A stretch of DNA of 64,000 bases from Sulfurovum sp. (GTDB lineage: Bacteria > Campylobacterota > Campylobacteria > Campylobacterales > Sulfurovaceae): the NCBI GenBank assembly GCA_020525365.1, contig JAIZOF010000001.1:1077456-1141455 (forward strand), in the 5' to 3' direction. The notes below the pieces were generated by a model. The model was not told where the DNA came from. It made no database searches and was given only the letters and a program-made list of their open reading frames with translations. This document shows positions 55,072 to 64,000 of this stretch, in pieces. The translations under genes and the position numbers were made by a program. How positions within the stretch are numbered: position 1 is the stretch's first letter; every line of letters starts with the position of its first letter.

Positions 55072-56780
55072 GATTTTCCAAATTATTAATATCTACCACC
55101 AAAGAGACTCCCAGTGATGCAATACTTTCAAGCCATATTTTTCTTATTCGTGCAGGCTTTATTCAATCAGTTGGCGGTAGTGGGCTCTACAACTTTTTAC
55201 CACTAGGCAAACGTGTACTTGACAAGGTACGCAATATTGTTAAAGAAGAGCTTGATAGGGCAGGTTGCCAAGAAGTAGGTCTTTCGTTTGTTACCCCTGC
55301 ACAATTATGGCAGGAAAGTGGACGTTTTGAGAAGTATGGCAAGGAACTATTGCGCTTTAAAGACAGAAAAGAGAATCACTTTGTACTAGGACCAACCCAT
55401 GAGGAGATGATGGTCAACTTGGTACGTCAAAGTGTCAAAAGCTATAAGCAACTGCCACTCAATCTCTACCAAATAAACCTCAAATTTCGTGATGAAATAC
55501 GTCCTCGTTTTGGGTTAATGCGTGGCCGTGAGTTTCTTATGAAGGATGGTTATAGTTTTCATGATTCGCAAAAAGATATGAAGCGAGAGTTTGACTTGAT
55601 GGAAGAGACCTACAAAAAGATATTTGACCGTCTAGGGTTAACATTTCGTGTGGTTGAAGCCGACTCAGGTGCTATTGGCGGTAGTGGCTCTAAAGAGTTC
55701 ATGGTACTTGCAGATAGCGGAGAGGATACTATTGTTATTTGTAATAGTTGTGATTATGGTGCAAATATTGAAGCAGCAGTATGCAAAAAGCAAGTGTGTG
55801 AGGCACCTATACCGACACTGGAAAATGAAAAGGTTCATACTCCCGATACAACAACCATAGAGGCTTTGGCAGATTTTTTTAAGGTATCTTCTTATTATTT
55901 GGTCAAAACAGTTGCCATGAGAGCAATGTATAATGAAGGTAAAAGTAAAATAGTTCTCTTTGCACTCAGAGGTTCTGATGAGTTACAGGAGGTAAAAGCC
56001 TGCAACGCTGTTGATGCAAATAATCTGGTTGACGTAAATGAAGAGGAGTTAACAGAAGTAGGGTTGGTTGCTGGCTATATGAGTCCTCTTAATGTATCAA
56101 AAGATGTACACGTGGTGCTTGATGAGAGACTTAAGGGTGCGATGAATATGATTTGTGGTGCCAATGAGAGAGGGTATCATTTAACGGGGGTGTCATTTGA
56201 GGGTATTGAAGCAAATTTTTCCGATCTTGTTGCTGTGCAAGAGGATGATACCTGTGTTAAGTGTGATGGTAAACTACGTTACAGCAAAGGAATTGAAGTA
56301 GGACATATTTTTCAACTTGGCACTCGCTATTCTGAACCACTTGGATGTACTTTTCTCAATGAGCATGGCAAGGTGAAACCGATGGAGATGGGTACCTATG
56401 GGATTGGTGTGAGTCGGCTTTTAGCTGCCATTATTGAACAGCATCATGATGAAAAAGGGTGCATCTGGACAGAGGCATCTGCACCGTTTCATTTACATAT
56501 TATTGTTTCAAACATTAAAGACGAAACACAGTTGGCATTGGGCGAGAAACTCTATGAGGCAATGCAAGCAAAGGGTGTTGAGGTACTTTTTGATGACAGA
56601 AAAGATCGTTTTGGTGTAAAAATGAAAGACTATGAGCTTATTGGGATTCCTAATGCTGTGGTTATTGGAAAAAAACTTTCTGATGGTTTTGTAGAGTTTA
56701 TCACCCGTGATGGATTGGTCAAAGAAGAGATTGTGGCTGATGAGATTGTGACTACAATAGAAGAGAAGTTATGCTCTTAG
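55068..56780 (+). CDS. proS: Prolyl-tRNA synthetase
   Basis: This 570-residue class II synthetase is the bacterial type with an editing insertion (about residues 225-385) that clears Ala-tRNA(Pro). Motif 1 is near [15 protein letters not shown], motif 2 is [17 protein letters not shown], motif 3 is [17 protein letters not shown] start overlaps hemA by 4 nt. The gene pairing hemA-proS is typical of Campylobacterota. Confidence 0.97.
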   Translation: MRFSKLLISTTKETPSDAILSSHIFLIRAGFIQSVGGSGLYNFLPLGKRVLDKVRNIVKEELDRAGCQEVGLSFVTPAQLWQESGRFEKYGKELLRFKDRKENHFVLGPTHEEMMVNLVRQSVKSYKQLPLNLYQINLKFRDEIRPRFGLMRGREFLMKDGYSFHDSQKDMKREFDLMEETYKKIFDRLGLTFRVVEADSGAIGGSGSKEFMVLADSGEDTIVICNSCDYGANIEAAVCKKQVCEAPIPTLENEKVHTPDTTTIEALADFFKVSSYYLVKTVAMRAMYNEGKSKIVLFALRGSDELQEVKACNAVDANNLVDVNEEELTEVGLVAGYMSPLNVSKDVHVVLDERLKGAMNMICGANERGYHLTGVSFEGIEANFSDLVAVQEDDTCVKCDGKLRYSKGIEVGHIFQLGTRYSEPLGCTFLNEHGKVKPMEMGTYGIGVSRLLAAIIEQHHDEKGCIWTEASAPFHLHIIVSNIKDETQLALGEKLYEAMQAKGVEVLFDDRKDRFGVKMKDYELIGIPNAVVIGKKLSDGFVEFITRDGLVKEEIVADEIVTTIEEKLCS

Positions 56781-57208
56781 TTGTATTGATTCCCTATCTC
56801 TTTTTAGAGATTTATATTTCCTTAGATATGCTTGAGAAAATTGGCGCATTTTGGGCAACCATTTGGACAATTGCAACCATCATGATTGGTTCGGGACTTT
56901 TAAAGAATTCTCCTTATGCAATTATGGGCAATATGTACTCTTTGCAAATGGGGAAGCTTGACTTTCAAAAGTTTCAAAATACGACCACATTTTATTTTTT
57001 TGGGGCGATTTTACTGATTATTCCTGGGGTATTTAGTGATTTTTTAGGCATTATTGCACTACTTTATATAGTTTATTTACAATTTATTGCTACAATTACT
57101 CCCGAGAAATCAAATATATACCAAAATCAAAAAGGAGATGATGATGTCATTGATGTCGAAATTGTTAACGAGTACACTAATAGCCACGATTGCATTAAAC
57201 GCAAGTAG
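56771..57208 (+). CDS. FxsA family membrane protein
   Basis: This 145-residue protein has three or four membrane helices and the FxsA-family pattern [16 protein letters not shown], ending with [18 protein letters not shown]. FxsA relieves exclusion of phage T7 in E. coli when overexpressed; its normal function is not known. It overlaps proS by 10 nt and the DsbC-like gene by 65 nt; the acidic tail ([13 protein letters not shown]) is coded by DNA shared with the next gene's ribosome site and signal peptide. Confidence 0.85.
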   Translation: MLLVVLIPYLFLEIYISLDMLEKIGAFWATIWTIATIMIGSGLLKNSPYAIMGNMYSLQMGKLDFQKFQNTTTFYFFGAILLIIPGVFSDFLGIIALLYIVYLQFIATITPEKSNIYQNQKGDDDVIDVEIVNEYTNSHDCIKRK

Positions 57209-57980
57209 TGCAATTCCAAGTAATAAAACACTTGTTGAATATGTGAAGAGAAATATAGTGAAAAATCCAGATGTAAATGTAAGTGGTGTTAAGGTTCTTG
57301 AGACTGTCACTAGAAAAGGTCTTCCAGGGTGGACTGTTTTGTTAACAACAATAAATCTATCTTACAAGAAGAAGAAAATAGATATTCCTGAGCCCATGTT
57401 TATAAAAAATGGGCTCATTACGGGAAGTCTATTTAGACTAAAAGATGGCTATAGCTATCGTGACAATATTAAGCCGCATGTACAAGACGATATGTATAAT
57501 GATGCTCATTTGCTTTTTGGAAACAAAAATGCAAAACATAAACTTGTTGTCTTTTCTGACCCTATGTGTCCATTCTGTCGAAAGATTGTACCCGATATTA
57601 TAAAGGCAGCAAAGAAGCATCCTAATAGAATTGCACTCTACTACTACCATATGCCTCTATTGCAACTTCATCCTGTTTCAGGTGCATTGACAGCAATTAT
57701 GCATGAAGCACAAAAAGAGGGCAAAACAGATGTAGTTGAAAAAATGTATACAATTGGAATTGATGCTAAGGAAACTGATCTGAAAAAGATTATTGCTGCT
57801 GTTAAAAAACATACTGGTTATGAGATTACAGAAGAAAAACTAAAAAGTAAAGAGCTTTTTGAGGCAATGAAAACAGATATGGATGTATCCATGAAAATGA
57901 TGGTTGGTGGTACGCCAGCTATCTATGTTGATGGTGAATGGGATAGAGAGAAAGATAAGTACAAGAGACTCATTAAGTGA
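57144..57980 (+). CDS. Periplasmic DsbC/DsbG-like thiol-disulfide protein
   Basis: This protein of about 278 residues has a signal peptide (cleavage about residue 23, NASSA), an N-terminal dimerisation-like domain, and a thioredoxin fold with CPFC (Cys142, Cys145) followed by the cis-Pro loop GGTPAIYVDGEW. The layout matches DsbC/G disulfide isomerases, though the pattern is also seen in single-function oxidants. AAGGAG is 6 nt before this ATG; two adjacent ATG codons upstream are alternatives. It lies within a heme/translation operon, which may mean no functional link. Confidence 0.88.
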   Translation: MSLMSKLLTSTLIATIALNASSAIPSNKTLVEYVKRNIVKNPDVNVSGVKVLETVTRKGLPGWTVLLTTINLSYKKKKIDIPEPMFIKNGLITGSLFRLKDGYSYRDNIKPHVQDDMYNDAHLLFGNKNAKHKLVVFSDPMCPFCRKIVPDIIKAAKKHPNRIALYYYHMPLLQLHPVSGALTAIMHEAQKEGKTDVVEKMYTIGIDAKETDLKKIIAAVKKHTGYEITEEKLKSKELFEAMKTDMDVSMKMMVGGTPAIYVDGEWDREKDKYKRLIK

Positions 57981-58121
57981 GTTTCTTGCTACCAAGATTT
58001 ATTTTTTTCTGTTTTATATGAGGGTAGGTTCGTGCCTACCGTATAAAATAGGTAGATTATCTATTGTGCCCAAAGGCAATATCTTATTGAATAGAGAAAA
58101 GTGAATTAAAAAGGAAATGGT

Positions 58122-59075
58122 GTGGAGAAGCTGGTCATAGCAACAAGAGAGAGTGCATTGGCGCTTTGGCAAGCATACCATATTAAACAAAGAGTAGAAA
58201 AAGCATTTCCAAAAGTGAAGGTGATACTTAACAAGATGACCTCCAAAGGAGATCAGATCCTTGACAAACCACTGGCACTGATTGGTGGGAAAGGGCACTT
58301 TACCAAAGAGCTTGAAGATGCGATGCTCTTAGGTGAGGCAGATATGGCGGTACATTCTCTCAAAGATGTACCAACCTACATTCCTGAAGGTTTAGCGTTG
58401 TGTGCAATTACACAACGTCAAGATCAGAGTGACGTACTGCTGTCACATATCTATGCTTCTTTGGATGACCTTCCTCAGGGTGCCACAGTGGGAACAACTA
58501 GCCTTAGGAGACGCATGCAGCTTCTGGAGCATCGTCCCGACCTTAAAGTTAAAGAGCTTAGAGGCAATGTCAATACACGTCTTCGTAAACTTAAAGAGGG
58601 GCAGTATGATGCAATCATCCTTGCCTATATTGGGCTACACAGACTTGATTTACTCAAAGATATTCCCCATGTACAAAAGCTAGACTTTTTTATTCCTCCC
58701 ATGGGGCAGGCAGCACTAGGCATAGAGATTGTAGCAAACAATGATAGGGTTAGAGAGATTGCTATGTCTCTTAATGATGAAGATACTTTTAGAGCTACGA
58801 AGATAGAGAGAGATTTTGTTGCTGCCATTGGGGCAGGGTGTTCTGCGCCTGTAGCCGTGAATGCTAAAATCAATGATGAAAATGTTACTGTCAAGGCAAT
58901 GCTTGGCTACCCAGACGGTACACATATTATACATAAAGAGTTGAATGCAAAGGTGAATGCGTGTGAGACACTAGGCAAGGAGCTTGCGACTATGATGATA
59001 GAGGAGGGTGCGCTCAATATCCTCGAAAAAGCAGAGTCTATTGCCTTTAAAGATGAGATGCCGGAGAGGCTATAG
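58122..59075 (+). CDS. hemC: Porphobilinogen deaminase (hydroxymethylbilane synthase)
   Basis: HemC (317 residues) polymerises four porphobilinogens into hydroxymethylbilane. Signatures: LVIATRESALALWQA at the N-terminus, MAVHSLKDVPTYIPEGL near residue 75 and the dipyrromethane cofactor cysteine, Cys240, in GAGCSAPVAVNAK. GTG start follows AAAAGGAAATG. It is in the same direction as hemA, two tetrapyrrole steps earlier, with three genes between. Confidence 0.97.
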   Translation: MEKLVIATRESALALWQAYHIKQRVEKAFPKVKVILNKMTSKGDQILDKPLALIGGKGHFTKELEDAMLLGEADMAVHSLKDVPTYIPEGLALCAITQRQDQSDVLLSHIYASLDDLPQGATVGTTSLRRRMQLLEHRPDLKVKELRGNVNTRLRKLKEGQYDAIILAYIGLHRLDLLKDIPHVQKLDFFIPPMGQAALGIEIVANNDRVREIAMSLNDEDTFRATKIERDFVAAIGAGCSAPVAVNAKINDENVTVKAMLGYPDGTHIIHKELNAKVNACETLGKELATMMIEEGALNILEKAESIAFKDEMPERL

Positions 59076-59201
59076 AGGTTACTCTTCTATGGTATCTATT
59101 TGGTATCTTGCGTGTAGCTTTAGGGTTGCCGTCTATGGTTGTGCTATTTTGTAGTGTATTTTGTCCTCTATTTGGCTACCACTAAACCAAAGGAGAGCAA
59201 A

Positions 59202-59287
59202 ATGAAACAACCATCATTTACCGTACATTTCAATATATTATTGGTGCTGTAAAGGTACAACACCCTACACAAAAAGAAAGAAAATGA
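59202..59287 (+). pseudogene. Short frameshifted peptide gene
   Basis: An ATG with a good AAAGGAGAGC site codes MKQPSFTVHF and then stops after 16 codons. In another frame the sequence continues protein-like as IIGAVKVQHPTQKERK with its stop overlapping the start of the methyltransferase (ATGA). It looks like a small gene or leader with a one-base shift; weak evidence. Confidence 0.3.
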
Positions 59288-59859
59288 AAAAGATAAAACA
59301 AATTATAAAGAACATAGAAAAAGAGACAAAAGCCATAGGCTTTGACCAAATATCAGACAATAAAGTAGGAGAGTTATTGGCTACGTTAATAGCCTCTAAG
59401 GCAAGTGCTAAGATAGTAGAATTGGGTACTGGGAGTGGATTATCTACAGCTTGGATAGCCCATGGTATGGATAGTACTAGTCAGTTAATCACGGTAGATA
59501 CCGAAGAACACTTAGTATCCATAGCACGCAAATACCTAGGTGAAGATAGCCAAATTAGATTTGTAGTTGGTACAGGTGAAAGTGTGATAGATAGTATAAA
59601 GCATGAAAGTATAGATATCATTTTTGCTGACACATGGCCAGGAAAATATCACTATGTAGAAGAAGCTTTGTCATTGTTAAAAGTAGGTGGTATGTACATC
59701 ATAGATGATATGTTACCACAAGAGAATTGGCCAGAGGGACATGATGTAAAAGCAGACGCATTGATAAAATATTTGAAACAAAGAGAAGATTTACAAGTTG
59801 TTGAGATGTCATGGTCTACTGGTGTGATAGTGTGTACAAAAATTGCAAGGGACTTCTAA
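59284..59859 (+). CDS. SAM-dependent O-methyltransferase-like protein
   Basis: This 191-residue class I methyltransferase shows the SAM motif KIVELGTGSGLSTAWIA, the acidic strand QLITVDTEEH, and IDIIFADTWPGKYHYVEEAL with the Asp of motif II, as in catechol-like O-methyltransferases. DDMLPQENWPEGHD is the metal-site region. Substrate unknown. It sits in an accessory patch next to the remains of another methyltransferase. Confidence 0.82.
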   Translation: MKKIKQIIKNIEKETKAIGFDQISDNKVGELLATLIASKASAKIVELGTGSGLSTAWIAHGMDSTSQLITVDTEEHLVSIARKYLGEDSQIRFVVGTGESVIDSIKHESIDIIFADTWPGKYHYVEEALSLLKVGGMYIIDDMLPQENWPEGHDVKADALIKYLKQREDLQVVEMSWSTGVIVCTKIARDF

Positions 59860-60057
59860 ATAAAAAAACTAACAACTGGAGTCCAAAAAACCTACAACAA
59901 ACATACGGTATTTACATCTAAATTAGTATTACCTGTAGTAGATTTACTAGACCCAAAAGAGGGAGAACAGATTTTAGATGCAAGGCACTATATTCAGTCA
60001 GAAAAGCCAAATGTAGCTTTTGGTAAGATGATAAAAAAGATAAAATCATTTAAATGA
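59860..60057 (+). pseudogene. Collapsed SAM methyltransferase relic
   Basis: Directly after the O-methyltransferase stop, an open frame without start codon reads TYNKHTVFTS, then VVDLLDPKEGEQILDA. This matches the beginning of a methyltransferase family in which LLDPKEGERILDLGCGTG is typical. Here the DLGCGTG motif is gone and after ILDA a short Lys-rich tail follows (FGKMIKKIKSFK, stop 60055). The middle was deleted. Confidence 0.6.
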
Positions 60058-60066
60058 GAAACTAAT

Positions 60067-60204
60067 ATGTCACAAATAATTATGCTATTTTTATTTCCTG
60101 TAGTGATGTACTTTTATTTTTTTCAAGAGCGTCCATGCAGACCAATGTACTATAAAGTTTTTGACGATTTTCAAAAGCCTCATATAATGGAGTTTAGAGT
60201 ATAA
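60067..60204 (+). CDS. Small putative membrane peptide
   Basis: ATG opens a 45-residue frame with a hydrophobic N-terminus (IIMLFLFPVVMYFYFF) and a polar C-terminus (PMYYKVFDDFQKPHIMEF). The ribosome site is weak (GAGAAACTA). It may be a real small membrane protein or the tail of a lost gene; no family recognised. Confidence 0.35.
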   Translation: MSQIIMLFLFPVVMYFYFFQERPCRPMYYKVFDDFQKPHIMEFRV

Positions 60205-60323
60205 TCATAAAAAACTAGAGCGTAACATGAACTGGCTTGCACATGTTTTTCTTTCTGAAAATCACACAGAACATCAATTTGGTAATTTGCTCACTGGTCC
60301 ACTCAAAGGCAAAAAGGACAATA

Positions 60324-62096
60324 ATGAAACCCAAGTGTGAAACAATCAAAAAAATACCTCTCATTGTATCATTAGCTTTTTTGATAGGGTGTACTTCTAC
60401 GCCTGAGCCAAAACCGTTTCACTCCAAATTAGACAAATATGCTTATGTAAAAACGTATATGCGTTGGTACATCAAAGAGCAGATGGATGATAAAGACCTT
60501 GTAGGGCTCTCAGTGGCGCTAGTAGATGACCAAAAGATAGTCTGGTCAGAAGGCTTTGGTTATGCTAACAAATCAAAAGGTATCAAAGCAACACCACAAA
60601 CACGCTACCGTGCTGGGTCTATTACCGAACTCTTTACCGATATGGCTGTAATGAAGTTGGCAGAAAAGGGTAAAATGAATATAAACAAACCATTTAAAAC
60701 CTATCTGCCAGCATTTAGCATCAAGAGTCGTTTTGGTTCTACCAATAAAATTACGCCACGAAATATGATGACACATCACTCTGGGCTTCCGGGTGATTGG
60801 CTAGATAGAATGTTTTCCCCAAACCCATTGCCTTATACAAAATATGTAAAAGTAATACAAAATGAATATACTGCCTATAAACCCAATACTATTATGAGTT
60901 ATTCAAATTTAGCTATTACGCTTTTAGGACATAGTGTAGAAAGAGTCAGTGGTATGAAATATGCAAAATATATAAAAAAAATACTCTTCAAGCCTCTTGA
61001 CATGAAGCATGCTGATTTAAGAATGGTACTTTCAGGAAAAAATGCATCAAAGAGTTATAACAAAGGGAGAGAAGTTGTGGAGTTACCTATTGGTAAAGTT
61101 CCAGCAGGAGCACTCAACAGCTCTGTTGAAGATCTTGCGCACTTGGCTATGATGATAAATGCTAATGGGAAATATAAAAAACATCAAGTACTTAAAGCTT
61201 CTACCCTCAAAAAGATGCTTACTGTACAAAATAAAAATGTTAAATTGGATGTAGGGAATAAGATAGGTTTGGGGTATTTTATCGATAATACATTATTGGG
61301 TAAAAAAGATAAAGTCTATTATCATGGCGGTGTTACAATATCCCAAAATGCTTTCTTTTGTGTAAGCCCACATAGCAAACTAGGTGTAGTCGTAATGTCA
61401 AATAACGCAGGTACAGATGCTGAGGATATTGCAAAAAAGTTACTGCAAAAAGCGTGGGAAGCCAAAACAGGCAAAAAGGTAAAAAGAGTGAGGCCTTCAG
61501 TTGCTCATGAGTCTGATTTTTTTGGCGTATATGCTACGGTAGCAGGGAGGATTATTTTTAAGGAAAATTCAGATGATACCTATATTGCCTATACAGATGA
61601 CGGCATGTTTAAGCTTTATAAGGCAAAAAATAATCTGTACAAACTTGTAGGACTTACTTTAATAAATCATAATGTATTTGATGGGGTTAAGCTTTATACT
61701 GATATCATAAAAGGACACCGTGTCATCATTGCTTTTTGGAAAGGAAATAAGTTTATAGTAGGAGTGAGAGTAGATAATCTAAAGCCCATACCACATACAT
61801 GGAGACAATATGTTGGACACTACAAATTAAATAATTTTGAAGTAGGAGGGATAGCGGTAAAAGAGATAGAGCTCAAAATAGAAGATGGATTTATGCTAAT
61901 GAAGCAGACTTATAGATCGGGTAAAAAAAGTACACATATTATAACCCCTATCAATGACATAGAAGCAATTGTTGAGGGGCTAGGAAAAAATATGCAGGAG
62001 ACTGTTTGTGTGAAAAATGGTGTTTTTCACACTCAAGGGCTAAGGTTTAAAAAAGTAATAAAACCACCAAAAAAGATAAGATCGTACCGAATGTAG
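60324..62096 (+). CDS. Class C beta-lactamase-family serine hydrolase lipoprotein with SxxE
   Basis: This 590-residue protein has a lipobox (FLIGC, Cys23), a beta-lactamase/esterase domain (about 35-380) and a C-terminal beta-rich region (about 400-590) like those of bacterial D-aminopeptidase or EstB-type proteins. The active Ser99 is in AGSITELFT. The catalytic lysine of SxxK is Glu102 (GAA instead of AAA). Tyr193-Ser-Asn195 and the HGG motif are kept. Without the lysine the standard mechanism should fail; it may be inactive, or a pseudo-enzyme. AAAAAGGAC precedes the chosen ATG. Confidence 0.85.
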   Translation: MKPKCETIKKIPLIVSLAFLIGCTSTPEPKPFHSKLDKYAYVKTYMRWYIKEQMDDKDLVGLSVALVDDQKIVWSEGFGYANKSKGIKATPQTRYRAGSITELFTDMAVMKLAEKGKMNINKPFKTYLPAFSIKSRFGSTNKITPRNMMTHHSGLPGDWLDRMFSPNPLPYTKYVKVIQNEYTAYKPNTIMSYSNLAITLLGHSVERVSGMKYAKYIKKILFKPLDMKHADLRMVLSGKNASKSYNKGREVVELPIGKVPAGALNSSVEDLAHLAMMINANGKYKKHQVLKASTLKKMLTVQNKNVKLDVGNKIGLGYFIDNTLLGKKDKVYYHGGVTISQNAFFCVSPHSKLGVVVMSNNAGTDAEDIAKKLLQKAWEAKTGKKVKRVRPSVAHESDFFGVYATVAGRIIFKENSDDTYIAYTDDGMFKLYKAKNNLYKLVGLTLINHNVFDGVKLYTDIIKGHRVIIAFWKGNKFIVGVRVDNLKPIPHTWRQYVGHYKLNNFEVGGIAVKEIELKIEDGFMLMKQTYRSGKKSTHIITPINDIEAIVEGLGKNMQETVCVKNGVFHTQGLRFKKVIKPPKKIRSYRM

Positions 62097-62129
62097 CCTA
62101 AAATATCATAATATTTATTTGGTTATTGA

Positions 62130-62447
62130 TTAACCAAATAAATATTGAATAGTTGTATAAAATTCACCGTATTGACCATTGTGGGGTTGGAGATAATAAT
62201 CTACAAATTTTTTTGCATCTTCTTCTGATATTTCCTCTGAAATAAATGGTTCAATAGCTTTATTTCGTAATTTATTTAATTCATCTATATTTAATTGTAA
62301 TATTTCTATAGTATCCTCTGAATCTTTATCTGTACCCAAAATATAACCATCTGCCGTATATTTGAATTTTGTTTCGCAATCATTATCTAAAGGTGTAATT
62401 GGAAGGTTTTCATTATCTTTACTATTGCCACATAGTACCCAATACAC
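62130..62447 (-). CDS. Orphan 105-residue acidic protein
   Basis: The frame codes an acidic soluble protein with a possible coiled part (IEILQLNIDELNKLRNKAIE) and an aromatic C-terminus. The start GTG has no ribosome site and a TAA lies three codons upstream, so it may be the tail of a truncated gene. I do not recognise it. It is codirectional with nothing nearby and sits between the hydrolase and dapD. Confidence 0.4.
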   Translation of the reverse strand: MYWVLCGNSKDNENLPITPLDNDCETKFKYTADGYILGTDKDSEDTIEILQLNIDELNKLRNKAIEPFISEEISEEDAKKFVDYYLQPHNGQYGEFYTTIQYLFG

Positions 62448-62500
62448 ACTAATTTAAATAAAACCAAGTATAATCACCCTAATTTTTACAGGAGTTTTAC

Positions 62501-63694
62501 ATGGCACTAGAAGCGATTACATCAACAGATGAGTTCAAAAAATTGGTTACAGAGACAACCTCACAAAAGGGTTACAAAGAACCCATAGCATTTGGTATTG
62601 CACGTGTTGATAGAGGTCAAAAGAATGCAGAGAAGGTGCTTCAAGCAAACTTTCCACTAATAAATTGGAAGGAGAATTTTGGTTCTGCAGCAGTCTTTAT
62701 TTGTGCACTTCAGAAGGCAAAGATTGATGTTGATTTTTCTAGTTCAGAGTTTGTAGCGACCATTAACGATAACTTTATTGCCAATACTATGGCAGCATTT
62801 GCTCCCTATATACCAGAAGCAACAGGTGATGCACACAAAAATGTACAGGTTATCAAAACACTCGCTGCCATGGAGGATGTTGGTAAAAACTTCCGTATTG
62901 TCTTTTTGTTTGAAGATACCAATCCACAGTCAGTTGAAGCAGTCTATTTGAAACTCTATGCACTGTCACTCAGAAAAGTAAAATTAAGAGAGGTAAACTT
63001 AAATGGTGCATTTGGTATTCTTAGTAACGTTGCATGGGTAGGTAATGTGCCTTATGAACTTGACTATCTTAGAGAAAATGAAATTGAGATGAAACTAAAT
63101 GGTACATATCCAGCCATTGATGCGGTAGATAAATTCCCACGCTTCCTGCAACATATTATCCCCGATGATAATACACGTATTCTTGAAGCCTCCAAAGTAC
63201 GTATGGGTGCACAACTTGCAGCTGGTACAACGGTTATGCCAGGTGCAAGCTACATTAACTTCAATGCTGGAACACTCGGACCGGTTATGGTTGAAGGGCG
63301 CATTAGCTCTTCTGCTATCGTCGGTTCAGGCTCCGATGTGGGTGGAGGTGCAAGTATTCTTGGCGTCTTAAGTGGCACAGATGGTAACCCAATTAGTATT
63401 GGAGAAAATACTCTGCTTGGTGCTAACTCTGTTACGGGACTACCACTCGGTGATGGTTGCATTGTTGATGCGGGTTTAACAATCCTAGCAGGTACAAAGA
63501 TTAAGATTACAACAGAAGAGCTTAAGAAAATTGCAGTAGCCAATCCCACAGTAAAACTAGACAATAAAACAGTATTCAAAGGGGAAGAGCTTCAAGGACT
63601 TAATGGTATTCACTACCGTCAGAACTCCACTACTGGTGAGATTATTGCACGCAGAAGTACACGTGAAGTAAAACTCAACAAAGACCTACACTAA
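62501..63694 (+). CDS. dapD: Tetrahydrodipicolinate N-succinyltransferase (long form)
   Basis: DapD (397 residues) succinylates tetrahydrodipicolinate in the lysine/meso-DAP pathway. It is the long form found in Campylobacterota and some others, with an N-terminal alpha/beta region and a C-terminal left-handed beta helix of hexapeptide repeats (GAQLAAGTTVMPGASYINF, SIGENTLLGANSVTGLPLGD). TTTTACAGGAG precedes the ATG. It appears to lead a short unit with the next two genes. Confidence 0.94.
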   Translation: MALEAITSTDEFKKLVTETTSQKGYKEPIAFGIARVDRGQKNAEKVLQANFPLINWKENFGSAAVFICALQKAKIDVDFSSSEFVATINDNFIANTMAAFAPYIPEATGDAHKNVQVIKTLAAMEDVGKNFRIVFLFEDTNPQSVEAVYLKLYALSLRKVKLREVNLNGAFGILSNVAWVGNVPYELDYLRENEIEMKLNGTYPAIDAVDKFPRFLQHIIPDDNTRILEASKVRMGAQLAAGTTVMPGASYINFNAGTLGPVMVEGRISSSAIVGSGSDVGGGASILGVLSGTDGNPISIGENTLLGANSVTGLPLGDGCIVDAGLTILAGTKIKITTEELKKIAVANPTVKLDNKTVFKGEELQGLNGIHYRQNSTTGEIIARRSTREVKLNKDLH

Positions 63695-63698
63695 ACCG

Positions 63699-63938
63699 AT
63701 GAATAATGAAGAACATGAAGTACTAAAGCAGGTAACTTTGTTAGGTATCATGAAGCGTAAACCTAATGAAAGTCTCGATGAAGTACGTACCATGCTGGTC
63801 GATACAGGAATGTACACAATGAAAGAATCCAAGCAGATATTCAAAGAACTTAAGGCAGAAAAATATCTACTCAATGGACAACTAACATTGAAGGGGTTAA
63901 CAGCTGCCAAAGAAGCAGAAGCAATGTTTAAACAATAA
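63699..63938 (+). CDS. Small conserved-looking helical protein
   Basis: This 79-residue charged protein, 4 nt after dapD, has predicted helices and no signal peptide. The pattern EVRTMLVDTGMYTMKESKQI followed by LTLKGLTAAKEAEAMF resembles a winged-helix-like small fold, but I do not know a family. Probably translated with dapD. Confidence 0.6.
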   Translation: MNNEEHEVLKQVTLLGIMKRKPNESLDEVRTMLVDTGMYTMKESKQIFKELKAEKYLLNGQLTLKGLTAAKEAEAMFKQ

Positions 63939-63967
63939 GTAATATTTGTAAAAAGGAAGGTTGTGCC

Positions 63968-64000
63968 ATGCGTGTAGATAAATGGCTTAGTGCAGTTAAT
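63968..64000 (+). CDS. S4-domain RNA-binding protein (N-terminal start only)
   Basis: The last 33 bases read MRVDKWLSAVN, the typical opening of Hsp15-like S4-domain RNA-binding proteins, and follow AAAAAGGAAGG. The window ends here, so only the beginning is visible. Confidence 0.65.
   Translation, partial: MRVDKWLSAVN

Overview
The window is a low-GC, gene-dense chromosomal segment that reads as Campylobacterota, most like Sulfurovum or a relative. The evidence is an HsrA-type orphan response regulator without a phospho-acceptor Asp, the long DapD, CmoB, RNase Y, gltB, a two-gene rsmH-ftsL pair, surA-like/ftsA/ftsZ, and extensive translational coupling with many GTG/TTG starts. I saw no tRNA, rRNA, CRISPR array or intact insertion sequence. 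Identities come from reading the translations; no database search was run.

Layout. 1-8239: ispH (partial), aroA, gltB, an inositol-phosphatase-like gene, accD and a periplasmic rhodanese. 8252-9697: a reverse DUF4395 membrane protein, probably with a non-AUG start, and a second rhodanese. 9698-13327: a decayed accessory island with a fragment of a type I restriction HsdR N-terminus and other broken frames, around an intact two-gene unit made of a stand-alone subtilase-prodomain-like protein and a kexin-like S8 lipoprotein protease. 13328-32082: housekeeping genes (ftsY, folate cyclo-ligase, rny, a cyclophilin, cmoB, hsrA, lpxK, argB, thrC, an ABC-F protein, M48 protease, prmC, a DNA glycosylase) with a secreted seven-blade propeller and a LysM/3D-domain protein.

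32199-41209 is the most unusual part. An outer-membrane metallopeptidase/propeller/barrel gene has two in-frame stops just after its signal peptide. It is followed by a tandem array of secreted FISUMP-domain (Fib_succ_major, C-type-lectin-like) genes. The array looks like three copies of a promoter-A-B unit. All three A genes are open and are mosaics of each other, with identical blocks of 504 and 759 bp. All three B genes are broken, each in a different way. The last break is a deletion that also removed the N-terminus of the neighbouring apaH. This fits repeated unequal recombination and gene conversion among surface-protein cassettes.

41297-59075 returns to core genes: ftsZ, ftsA and a SurA-N-domain protein on the reverse strand; bioA; a Sel1 protein; an aldolase-like protein; rsmH and ftsL; an RND pump; and a coupled run of polyprenyl synthase, hemA, proS, fxsA, a DsbC-like gene and hemC. 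59202-62447 is a second small accessory patch with a methyltransferase, a collapsed methyltransferase relic, a serine-hydrolase lipoprotein whose SxxK lysine is a glutamate, and an orphan ORF. The window ends with dapD, a small conserved protein and the start of an S4-domain protein.

Several proteins keep a family fold but lack a key catalytic residue: a TlpA-like protein with SxxC, a class C hydrolase with SxxE, an aldolase with GFG for GHG, and ApaH without its first metal motif.
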